NCBI GenBank assembly: GCA_021789355.1
Contig: JAJYJR010000270.1
Location: 1-7,629 of the forward strand
DNA: 7,629 nt
From: Chloroflexota bacterium
GTDB lineage: Bacteria; Chloroflexota; Limnocylindria; Limnocylindrales; CSP1-4
Direction of reading: 5' to 3'
The stretch's first letter is position 1. Each line of letters opens with the position of its first letter. Shown here piece after piece: positions 1 through 6,624 of the stretch. Under the pieces are notes generated by a model. It saw only the letters and a list, made by a program, of their open reading frames with translations, was not told the origin of the DNA and searched no databases. The position numbers and the translations under genes are program-made.

Positions 1-276
1 TCCGAATGATCCGGTGTCGAACGGGGGAGGGGACCGGCCCACTCCGCTCCTCGTGGCGATCCCGTCGTTGAAGGCCCGTGGTCAGCCGTCCGACCACCGT
101 CATCTGCCTACCGCCCATCGGGTCGAGCGCCGGAGCATGACCAGGCATCTCGGCTCGTAGCAGCGCCCGCTTTGCGTTCGTGCCTCTGCTCATGCCGTCC
201 GCGATACCCCCCCGGCCGCTACCCTGGAGCCGGCGCAGCCGCCCCCTTGATAGGTCCCTGGAAACGGACGCGGAGG

Positions 277-440
277 TTGTGACAAATCCGAGGTGCGTCC
301 GAGGACACTTCTGTGAGATTCCACAACGCCGCTCGCGGACGGTCTGCCATGTACTTCCGATAAGAGAAGTTATGTCACAATCGCACTGGACTCGCCCAAC
401 CGAGACTGTGAGTTCGCATGGAAGTGTCCTGGAAAAGTAC
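277..440. repeat. Cluster of interlocking inverted repeats
   Basis: Two exact inverted repeats interlock here. TTGTGACA at 277-284 pairs with TGTCACAA at 373-380. AGGACACTTC at 302-311 pairs with GAAGTGTCCT at 421-430, and this match continues imperfectly to about 14 of 19 positions. Between them lies the dyad at 345-377. Several arms end in ACTTC (at 307-311 and 353-357, and on the other strand at 366-370 and 421-425). Repeated arms of one sequence family in a gene-free, less GC-rich stretch are typical of recombinase or transposase binding regions, and also of operators. No recombinase gene lies next to it, so its role is inferred. Confidence 0.45.
345..377. repeat. Dyad with 8-bp spacer, resembling a tyrosine-recombinase core site
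   Basis: The left arm TGCCATGTACTTC (345-357) and the inverted right arm TGACATAACTTC (complement of 366-377) agree at about 10 of 12 positions with one gap. They flank an 8-bp non-palindromic spacer, CGATAAGA (358-365). Arms ending in ACTTC around an 8-bp spacer match the general architecture of sites such as loxP, although the sequence is different. It could equally be the end of an insertion sequence or a repressor operator. Confidence 0.4.
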
Positions 441-820
441 CGAGATCTGTCACGGCAGCGAGGACCGGACCGTCCGGGTGGTCCCGGAGTGCTCGACGAT
501 GCGAGACGCTGCATGGCGGCCGGCAAAGGTGGCCGATCGAGGCGGCCGACAGGTGCACAGGTGGGGCGCCGTGTGAGCGACCGGGTGACCTGTGCGACAG
601 GGCCGAAGGCCGCGGCGCAGCCGGTGGCAGAGGCGGCTGAGCGGCACGGCGACGACGCAGCGGCGTGGGGGTGCTCAAGCGGCCCCCGTCGGGGTCGCGC
701 TCCTGGCGCGTGCGAGATCGTCCACGTGGCTCACTCGGTCGGCGCAGGACGTGGGGTGGCGCTGCTGGATCCCGGTGATCCCGGGGCGGAAGCCCGGGGA
801 GTGGAAGCCGAGAAAGAGAA

Positions 821-839
821 CGGAAGTACGATATGGCAC
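821..839. repeat. Second copy of a motif from the 345-377 dyad (half site)
   Basis: CGGAAGTAC (821-829) followed by ATGGCAC (833-839) is the reverse complement of the left arm at 345-359, TGCCAT plus GTACTTCCG, with three extra bases between the two blocks. No matching opposite arm is visible, so it is a half site at best. It lies between the dyad cluster and the truncated nuclease gene. Confidence 0.35.
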
Positions 840-958
840 CAGCCACGGCGTCGGTCGGCTTCCCGACGCTCCCCTCCCCCAGTCGCGTCCTGCTGCGGTC
901 AGGCTCAGGCACGGCGGACGGCCCGCGCCGCTTGACGACGGGAGATCGGGGGCGCGAA

Positions 959-2044
959 TCACTCGCGCGTTGGGGGCTGCTCCAACGCCGCGATGAACTC
1001 CTCGGCGGTTATTGCGCGCAGGCCAGCCTGCTCGGCTGCCGACCGACCGTCGGCCGAGAACCCAGACTTCGCGACCAGGAGCCAGGGCCAGGCGTCGGCG
1101 GAGTCCTCGCGGGCCCGGAGGACGTCCTCGACCTCCGCAGATGACGCTCGCCGGGGGCCGTCCAGGGGGACAACAACGCTGCCCACGTCGTTGGGGTCGA
1201 CGCTCCGAAGGGCCGCGACCCCCCCGAAGTCGGCCTCTTCGACCAACCAGCCGGCCGCCTCCATGTACTGCGCGAGCGCGTCGGCGAGGGATGGCACAGG
1301 TGGTGGCGGAGTCTCTCCTGGTTGATCCTCGACGACGAGCCCGAGGCCGGGCGACAACGTACCGGCGGACTCCACCGCCGCGACGAGGTCGCCGAAGGTC
1401 GCGTACTGGCCCTTGTCGAACACGAGCTGGTCGACCCGCATGTAGCGCCAGTCCTGCCCGGCCTGCTCGCGGATGGCGTGGCACCACGCCCGAATGCCCC
1501 GGTCCTTGTGGGCCACGTCGGCGAACATGCGGCCCTTGGTCTCGACGATCCAGCTCACCTCCCCTGCCGGCGTCGTCTGGATGGCCACGAAGTCCGGGTA
1601 GTAGCGTCGGAGCGCCCCGCTCGGCCCCAGGTACGTGACGTTGAAGCGGGTGAACTGCTCGGCGAGGGCGGACCAGCGTGGGATGTCGGGGCGGGAGTCG
1701 AGCCACTCGGCGAAGCGTCGCTCGTAGTCGTTGAAGACCGTGACGAAGTTGAAGATGGTGTGGTTCGCCTGGAAGTGGGGGCGGCGCCAGAGGAAGCGCT
1801 CCAGCTGCGACAGCCGGAACTCCTGCTCGTCGAACTCGAGCGGGCGCTCTTCCAGCGTCGCCGCGCCGACCCGCTGCGCGAGATGCGCGGCCAGACGCTC
1901 GCGGTAGGCGAAGTTGGAGAGCAGGCCCGCAACGTTGGCGTCGTCGAGCTCGACGGTGTGTCCGAACAGGTGGCGGCGGACGTAGGCCTCGACGACCGGG
2001 TACAGGACCGCGAACTGCCCGGAGAGCCTGGCTCGGTCCATCAC
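959..2044 (-). CDS. C-terminal nuclease portion of a type III restriction-like helicase/nuclease (5'-truncated)
   Basis: The 361-residue product matches only the C-terminal part of Res-type (type III restriction subunit R-like) DEAD/DEAH helicase-nucleases, which usually approach 1000 residues. Residues about 95-210 hold the nuclease core: a lead-in with TIFN and NDYERRFAEWLD, then YYPDF (148-152), WIVETKG (165-171) and the KDRGIRAWC helix (180-188). P150-D151, E168 and K170 form an intact-looking PD-(D/E)xK site, so DNA cleavage is possible. Residues about 240-361 resemble a second, Mrr-like fold (SGFSADGRSAAEQAG), but its catalytic Gln-x-Lys is not visible. The frame starts with GTG-ATG and has no ribosome binding site; upstream it stays open only to a stop at 2117-2119, and no helicase motif is present. 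It is probably a remnant whose 5' part was lost beside the sigma-factor gene. An independently expressed stand-alone nuclease is less likely. Confidence 0.75.
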   Translation of the reverse strand: MMDRARLSGQFAVLYPVVEAYVRRHLFGHTVELDDANVAGLLSNFAYRERLAAHLAQRVGAATLEERPLEFDEQEFRLSQLERFLWRRPHFQANHTIFNFVTVFNDYERRFAEWLDSRPDIPRWSALAEQFTRFNVTYLGPSGALRRYYPDFVAIQTTPAGEVSWIVETKGRMFADVAHKDRGIRAWCHAIREQAGQDWRYMRVDQLVFDKGQYATFGDLVAAVESAGTLSPGLGLVVEDQPGETPPPPVPSLADALAQYMEAAGWLVEEADFGGVAALRSVDPNDVGSVVVPLDGPRRASSAEVEDVLRAREDSADAWPWLLVAKSGFSADGRSAAEQAGLRAITAEEFIAALEQPPTRE

Positions 2045-2132
2045 GGCGTCAGCACGCGGGGGCGGTGCGCGCGGGCACCTGAATCTGGAGCGAAGAGGCT
2101 GTGCAGCTCTTGACTCTTAGACTTCGTGAGCG

Positions 2133-2138
2133 AGGGAG
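2133..2138 (+). promoter_or_regulatory. Ribosome binding site favouring the GTG start at 2149
   Basis: AGGGAG lies 10 bases before the GTG at 2149-2151. An earlier in-frame GTG at 2101 has no such sequence and would add 16 residues unlike the family. This favours 2149 as the start of the sigma-factor gene. Confidence 0.5.
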
Positions 2139-2148
2139 AATCGTCGCT

Positions 2149-3186
2149 GTGGGCGAGAATCCGGTGAATCTGGTCGAGGACGCGCCGTCGCCGGGATGGG
2201 ACGATGCCGAGCTGACCGCTGCTCGCGAGGGCGATCGAGCGGCGTTTGCCCGGATGATCGCGCCAATCTACGGACAGTTGCACGCCCACTGCTATCGCAT
2301 GCTCGGTTCGGTCCATGACGCTGATGATGCCGTCCAGGACGCGCTCATGCGCGCTTGGCGCGGGATGGGCGCCTTCGAGGGCCGCAGCTCGGTCCGGACG
2401 TGGCTGTTCACCGTGGCGACCCGCGTCTGCCTCGATCTGTCTGCTGCCCGCGCCCGGCGCGCGCTGCCCATCGACCTCGGTCCGGCCAGCGATCGGGTCG
2501 ACCTCGAGGCCCAGCCTTCGACCGAGATCCCCTGGATCACGCCGTACCCGGACACCGATCCGCTCGATTCCACGCTGCGCCGGGAGTCGCTCGAGCTCGC
2601 CTTCATCGCCGCCCTGCAGCACCTTCCCGGGAACCAGCGCGCGGCACTGCTACTCTTCGACGTCCTCGGGTTCAACACCGCCGAGATCGCGGAGATCATG
2701 GGCACCACGAGAACATCGGTCAGCTCCGCCCTCTCCCGGGCTCGACGCACCCGCGAGGCGCGAGCCCCACATGCCGACGAACTCCGACCGGCCGAGTCGG
2801 TGGTGGATGAGGGCCTCCGACGACTCGCGAGCCGGTTCGCGACGGCGCTCGAAACAGGCGACCTCGATACCTTCGTGTCGCTGCTCACCGAAGACGTCAC
2901 CTGGACGATGCCCCCGCTCACCACCTGGTACCGGGGCCTCGATGCCGTCGCCGACTTCGCGCACGAAGTGCCGATGACGCGATGCCCGAGCTGGCGAGAC
3001 ACCCTCTTCACCGCCAACGGCGGACAGCCGGCGATTGCGTTCTACCTCGGCGCCGACCCCGCCGCCGACCACCTGGCCTGGGCGATCGCCGTCCTGGAAA
3101 CGCGCGGCGATCACATCGCATCGATCACCTCGTTCATCGAACCCGAGCTGTTCCCGCGCTTCCGCCTCCCCGCACAACATCCCTGA
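2149..3186 (+). CDS. ECF RNA polymerase sigma factor with C-terminal SnoaL-like domain (SigX5/SigG type)
   Basis: This 345-residue protein directs RNA polymerase to a specific promoter set. Region 2 spans about residues 20-107: a GDRAAFARM helix, then the core-binding segment HDADDAVQDALMRAWR (56-71) and the -10 recognition segment with SVRTWLFTVATRVCLDL (81-97). Region 4 is about 147-200: LPGNQRAALLLFDVLGF, then the helix-turn-helix TAEIAEIMGTTRTSVSSAL. Residues about 220-335 form a SnoaL-like fold, with the signature TMPPLTTWYRG (253-263) followed by an AVADF helix. In this class the SnoaL domain is thought to modulate the sigma factor in place of a separate anti-sigma factor, and no anti-sigma gene adjoins it here. 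The gene is divergent from the truncated nuclease. The start is set by the AGGGAG site. The length suits a complete member. Target promoters cannot be read from the sequence. Confidence 0.9.
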   Translation: MGENPVNLVEDAPSPGWDDAELTAAREGDRAAFARMIAPIYGQLHAHCYRMLGSVHDADDAVQDALMRAWRGMGAFEGRSSVRTWLFTVATRVCLDLSAARARRALPIDLGPASDRVDLEAQPSTEIPWITPYPDTDPLDSTLRRESLELAFIAALQHLPGNQRAALLLFDVLGFNTAEIAEIMGTTRTSVSSALSRARRTREARAPHADELRPAESVVDEGLRRLASRFATALETGDLDTFVSLLTEDVTWTMPPLTTWYRGLDAVADFAHEVPMTRCPSWRDTLFTANGGQPAIAFYLGADPAADHLAWAIAVLETRGDHIASITSFIEPELFPRFRLPAQHP

Positions 3187-3227
3187 GCCGACCAGCACCC
3201 GGCGCAACACTCGACCTGTGTCCCGTC

Positions 3228-3254
3228 CTCACGCCCGCCGAGCGATGGCGTGAG
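3228..3254 (+). terminator. Putative terminator hairpin after the sigma-factor gene
   Basis: CTCACGCC (3228-3235) and GGCGTGAG (3247-3254) form a perfect 8-bp stem with an 11-base loop, starting 41 bases after the sigma stop codon. It is followed by a mixed sequence, not a T-run. Terminators without a T-run are common in GC-rich actinobacteria, so termination is plausible but not certain. Confidence 0.5.
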
Positions 3255-3467
3255 AGATTCCATATCGGAGCCCCTCGTCCAGTTCGTCCATCGCCGCTGG
3301 GCGAGCGGGGCACCCCGATGGGCCGGGCGTCGGACCCACTCGAGTCGGCCAGCCCACTGCCGGCGCGCCCGGGGTGCAGGCAGGCGCGATTTCGGCGGTG
3401 GACGCGGCAGCCGCGGTAGACGCCCGGGCCGCGATGCGGTTCGATGCCCATCGCCGCCGGGGACGGC

Positions 3468-3498
3468 GGGCGGATCGGCCGCCCGACCGGGTACCCGG
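3468..3498. promoter_or_regulatory. Palindromes upstream of the FtsH-like gene (possible operator)
   Basis: Two palindromic elements lie 56-87 bases before the start codon. GGGCGG (3468-3473) pairs with CCGCCC (3479-3484) across a 5-base loop, and CCGGGTACCCGG (3487-3498) is a perfect 12-base palindrome. This position suits a repressor or activator site, or 5' leader structure. In DNA this GC-rich, short palindromes are common, so confidence is low. Confidence 0.25.
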
Positions 3499-3541
3499 CG
3501 GGACGCCGCGGCCCACCCAGGTGGCGGGCGCGGGTCGAGCG

Positions 3542-3549
3542 GGAGGTGG
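3542..3549 (+). promoter_or_regulatory. Strong Shine-Dalgarno sequence fixing the start at 3555
   Basis: GGAGGTGG lies directly before the ATG at 3555-3557, with 8 bases between GGAGG and the start codon. An upstream in-frame ATG at 3444 lacks such a site and would add low-complexity residues, so 3555 is the likely start. Confidence 0.75.
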
Positions 3550-3554
3550 ATCCC

Positions 3555-4975
3555 ATGACGGCGACGCGAGCGCGAGGCGGCGGGGCACCCCGTCCCCGGC
3601 CGGTCCCGGTCAGGATGGCCGCACTCCTCGCCCGGAGCCGGTACGGGGGGCCCGTCGTGCCCTGGGACGCGATCGTCGGCCACGCGCCGGCGAAACGCGA
3701 GCTCGCGGTGGTGGTCGAGGCGGTGCGGCGTACCTCGGTGGCGCAGCGACTCGGGATCGGGGTGGTCAAGGGGGTCCTGATTTCGGGGCCGGCCGGGTCG
3801 GGCAAGACCCTGCTCGCCACGGCCCTGGCCGGCGCGGTCGAGCGCCCCGTCTACGTGGTCCCCGCGTCGGAGGCCGACGCCGCCACCGTCCGCGCGGTGT
3901 ACGCGGCGCTCGCCGAGGTGCCCTGCGTGGTCGTCTGGGATGAGGCCGATGTGTTCCTGCGCGCCCGTTGGGGGCGCGACGCGCCCGAGCAGGGACGCAC
4001 CGTGGCCGCGTTCTGCACCGCGCTCGACGGCGTCGAGCCCCTGCGCGGGCCGATCACCGTGGCGCTCACCGCGGAGTCCGAGTACGGGCTCGACCCGGCC
4101 GCCATCCGGGCCGGGCGGCTCACCACCAAGGTGACCCTCACGCTCCCCTCGCGCGACGAGCGTCGCGAGCTGTGGGCCCGCTGCACCGCGCGGGTGCCCG
4201 TGGCGGGGCCGCTCGACCTCGAGCGCGCGGCCGACCGGAGCGTGGGCATGAGCGGCGCCGACATCGCGGCCGCGGTGCTGGTCAGCCTTGGGCTCGGCAT
4301 GGCCGAGGGGCGCGACGCGGTGACCCCGGCGCTGCTCGATGAGGCCATCCTGCGCCACCACCACGTGGAGGAGCGTCCCATCACCCGCACCACGGCCCAG
4401 CTCCGCCGCGACGCGGTGCACGAGTGCGGCCACGTCCTGTACGCCGCGCTCACCTGGGGCGTCGAGAGCCTCGCCTCGGTCACCCTCACCCAGACGCGCC
4501 ACGGGGACGGACGCACGGTGCTCCTCGACGCCTGGGCCGACGAGGGGCAGCTCGACCGGCGGCGCATCCGCGAGAGCGCCGGGATGGGCCTCGCGGGCAT
4601 GGTGGCCGAGGAGCTCGTGTACGGCGAGGAGGGGGTCTCGGCCGGCTGCGTGGGCGATCTCACCCGGGCCACCCGGGTCCTGCGCCACCTCGCCGTCGAC
4701 CTGGGGGGCACGCCCGCCATCGGCCCGGTGGACCTCGACGTGCTCGAACACGGGAGCGCCTCGGACCGCGGTGCCGAGGCGATGCGTGCCGGCCTGTGGG
4801 AGACGGTCCGGGCCGAGGCGGCGGCGCAGCTGGCGGCCACGCGCGCCCTCCTGGCACCTGGCGGTCCGCCCTCGAGGGCCTCGCCGAGGGGTTGCTCGCC
4901 GCCGACGACCGGACCCTGTCGGGGCCCGCGCTCGCCGACGCCCTGCGCGTCTGCGGGGTGGCGGTCCCCCGCTGA
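3555..4975 (+). CDS. Soluble FtsH-like AAA ATPase/M41 zinc metalloprotease with a C-terminal frameshift
   Basis: FtsH-type enzymes use ATP to unfold proteins and a zinc site to cut them. Numbered from ATG 3555: Walker A GPAGSGKT at 78-85, Walker B VVVWDEAD at 125-132, LDPAAIRAGR at 179-188 with both FtsH arginine-finger positions, SGADI at 233-237, zinc motif HECGH at 289-293 and the third zinc ligand D368 in VGDLTRAT. Oddities: there is no transmembrane N-terminus; the sensor-1 Asn position appears replaced (TAES for ATNRP); and the stretch between Walker A and B is about 8 residues shorter than in E. coli FtsH, removing the FVGVG pore loop. After ALLA (residue 434) the matching C-terminal sequence (WRSALEGLAEGLL to VAVPR, stop 4973-4975) continues in the -1 frame; one extra base near 4854 would restore a protein of about 473 residues. 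As written, the first frame runs to 5042. It is likely co-transcribed with the next gene. The family is clear; the function is unknown. Confidence 0.85.
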
Positions 4976-5025
4976 GGGCCCGCCGGCGCGGGGCGAGGCA
5001 CCCCCGCCATCCCGGCCGTGGCGAG

Positions 5026-6591
5026 GTGCTCGGCAGCCATGACCGGGGCGAGGTGACGGTCGCGCACGGGTTGGCGAACGTCGACGCCGGTGTCGTGGTC
5101 GTCGACGCGCCGGCGACATCGACGGGCACCGGGACCTTCCTGCGCCAGGTGCTGCGTGCGCTGGGAGTCCCTCCCCCGCCGACGCCCAGGCCGGGCGTGG
5201 CGTTCGACCACGCGCTCGCGCTCGCCTGGCTGCGGGCGCTCGCGATCCGCGACCTCGTCGTGGTCCACGCCGACTGGCTTGGGCGCGGCCTCGCCTTCGA
5301 GGCGCTCCGCGCGCTCACCGCCGCCGGCCCCGACGTGTATCTGCTGAGCCAGCGCGATCCGGGCGCACGCCCCTCGCCGCTGCTCGAGGGCTGGTGCTCG
5401 GAGACGTGGCGCTGGGGGCGCTTCGCGGCCTGGGCCGCCGCACGCGCGAGCGCGCAGACCCCGGAGGCGCGCGCGCAATGCGAGGGGCTTCCCGTGCTCG
5501 GGCTGACCGGCGCGCCCCGGCGGGTGCCACCGCTCGCCGGGGCGCGCGGTCCGTCAGCCGACGCGTACGAGGCCGTGCGGCGTCGCGCGCGGCCGGACCG
5601 CCCGAGCTGGCACGCCGCGCACGTCGCGCGGCAGGTCCTCGCCGGATCCGGCGCGGCGGCCGGGCCCGCGCTGCTCGAGGGCGTGGCGGCCGGGCTCGAG
5701 GAGCAGGGCTACTCGCTCCTCGATGCGCCCGGCGCTGCGGTGGTGCCGACCTGGTGCGACCTGCGCCGGCTCGGGCATCCGCAGGGTCCCGCCCTCGTCG
5801 GTATCCACGCGGCCGGCGCCGGACCGCGTGCCCTGGCGCAGCTCCGGATCGCGGACGTTGCCGCCGACGGCTCCGGGGTCCGGCTCGGTGCTCGTGCGCT
5901 CCCGGTTCCGCGTGGCGCGCGACCGTTCGTGCACGCCCAACGTCTCCTGCGCCTCGCGGTGGGGCGCGACGCGGGGGACGTCTTCTTCGCCGAGGCGTCG
6001 GACGGGCTGACCGTCGATCAGGTCCGCGAGCAGCTGTCGGCCACCCTCGCCGCGGTCGGCGCGCACCTCCAGCCGGGCGACATCGGCGAACGGATCGCCC
6101 CGAGCCAGGCGTGGCTCTGGGCGCGCGGGCTCTCCGTGCAGCGCACGGCCCGCGCGGCGGCCCTCGCGGACGCACGGGCCGAGGCCGAGGCCGCCGCCCG
6201 CGGCACGTCGATTCGCGACCCGCGCTGCCGGCACGGCCTGCGTCCCACGCTCGTCGTCGGGCGCGACACCCTGTCGCACTCGCAGCTGCTGTGCCGCGCC
6301 CACGACCCCGAGGAGACCCGACCGCTCTGGCGCGGGTATGCCGTGCGCCAGCTCGAGGAGCGCGGCCGCGGGCGCACCTGGCGGGTGAGCCAGGACGGCG
6401 TGGATGCCGGCTGGCTCTGGTCGGTCGAGACGCCGCTCGGGAGGGCCTGGCTGGAGAAGGGCGGCGGCCACATGCCCGGTCTCGGCGAGGTCGTGGCGGC
6501 CAGCGACGCGCTGCAGCACGAGCGGACCCGCCGGGCGGCGCCCGGGCCAGCGGCACCCCGGCGGCAGACGGACGGATCCGCGACGCGATGA
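5026..6591 (+). CDS. Unrecognised protein: degenerate AAA-like domain plus degenerate tyrosine-recombinase-like domain
   Basis: I do not recognise this 521-residue protein as a named family. Residues about 22-110 resemble an AAA/TniB-type NTPase: VVVVDAPATSTGTGTFLRQ (23-41) sits where a Walker A loop would be but has no lysine, and LVVVHADWLG (77-86) looks like a Walker B strand without the Asp-Glu pair. Residues about 255-375 align by eye with a tyrosine-recombinase catalytic domain (AGAGPRALAQLRIADV at 263-278, then VRL, LPVP, DVFF, LT), but the first catalytic Arg is Gly265 and no HxxR or catalytic Tyr is seen. An Ala-rich helix (about 374-392) precedes CRH (401-403) and CRAH (423-426), a possible metal site. 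The start is uncertain: GTG 5026, or GTG 5053 (512 residues). It begins 50-77 bases after the protease gene on the same strand. Function is unknown; a DNA-binding or adaptor role is inference. Confidence 0.6.
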   Translation: MLGSHDRGEVTVAHGLANVDAGVVVVDAPATSTGTGTFLRQVLRALGVPPPPTPRPGVAFDHALALAWLRALAIRDLVVVHADWLGRGLAFEALRALTAAGPDVYLLSQRDPGARPSPLLEGWCSETWRWGRFAAWAAARASAQTPEARAQCEGLPVLGLTGAPRRVPPLAGARGPSADAYEAVRRRARPDRPSWHAAHVARQVLAGSGAAAGPALLEGVAAGLEEQGYSLLDAPGAAVVPTWCDLRRLGHPQGPALVGIHAAGAGPRALAQLRIADVAADGSGVRLGARALPVPRGARPFVHAQRLLRLAVGRDAGDVFFAEASDGLTVDQVREQLSATLAAVGAHLQPGDIGERIAPSQAWLWARGLSVQRTARAAALADARAEAEAAARGTSIRDPRCRHGLRPTLVVGRDTLSHSQLLCRAHDPEETRPLWRGYAVRQLEERGRGRTWRVSQDGVDAGWLWSVETPLGRAWLEKGGGHMPGLGEVVAASDALQHERTRRAAPGPAAPRRQTDGSATR

Positions 6592-6594
6592 CCG

Positions 6595-6624
6595 CGTCGG
6601 CTGGCCCACGTGGCGCGGCCGACG
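6595..6624 (+). terminator. Putative terminator hairpin after the 5026-6591 gene
   Basis: CGTCGGC (6595-6601) and GCCGACG (6618-6624) are perfect inverted repeats starting 4 bases after the stop codon. A G-T and a G-C pair can extend the stem inward to 9 bp, and the loop itself contains CCACGTGG. There is no T-run, so termination is plausible rather than certain. Confidence 0.45.

Larger units (their letters stand above)
1..958. other. Gene-poor region with no convincing coding sequence
   Basis: No frame on either strand gives a recognisable protein, and the longer open frames are Arg/Pro/Gly-rich translations of the kind produced by chance in GC-rich DNA. One plus frame is open from the left edge to a TAG at 158-160 and could be the tail of a gene outside the window, but it has no identifiable motif. 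A 52-codon frame (ATG at 418-420, TGA at 574-576) has moderate third-position GC but no recognisable product and no clear ribosome binding site. A short hairpin at 780-798 (CCCGGG arms, loop containing GGAA) was also seen. The part from about 277 to 440 is less GC-rich than the rest and carries the repeats described separately. The region may be decayed mobile DNA downstream of the truncated nuclease gene. Confidence 0.5.
3187..3554. other. Intergenic region between the sigma-factor and FtsH-like genes
   Basis: This 368-base stretch holds no gene I can support; its open frames give low-complexity Arg/Gly/Pro translations. It contains the hairpin at 3228-3254 after the sigma gene, palindromes at 3468-3498 and the Shine-Dalgarno sequence at 3542-3549. 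GAGATTCCA at 3254-3262 also occurs at 315-323 inside the left repeat cluster, which may be chance. The promoter of the FtsH-like gene presumably lies here, but no clear -35/-10 pair was identified. Confidence 0.5.

Noticed and set aside
418..576. 52-codon plus-strand frame starting inside the repeat cluster
   Set aside because: Moderate third-position GC but no recognisable product, no clear ribosome binding site, and its start lies within an inverted-repeat arm.
780..798. CCCGGG hairpin with a GGAA-containing loop, considered as group II intron domain V or a small RNA
   Set aside because: None of the surrounding conserved intron or known RNA sequence is present; CCCGGG is self-complementary and frequent in such DNA.
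2110..2115. TTGACT as a -35 promoter element
   Set aside because: No -10-like hexamer lies 16-18 bases downstream in either likely register.
2101..2148. Earlier GTG start for the sigma factor
   Set aside because: No ribosome binding site, and the extra 16 residues are unlike the family; GTG 2149 has AGGGAG at good spacing.
4339..5025. Frame of the 5026-6591 gene stays open back to 4339
   Set aside because: It overlaps the well-supported protease gene in another frame and translates to Arg/Pro/Ala-rich sequence with no motif. Openness is due to high GC; protein-like sequence begins near 5026.
3111..5318. Very long minus-strand frame opposite the protease and the next gene
   Set aside because: It is antisense to clear family motifs on the plus strand and is low-complexity Arg/Gly/Pro-rich.
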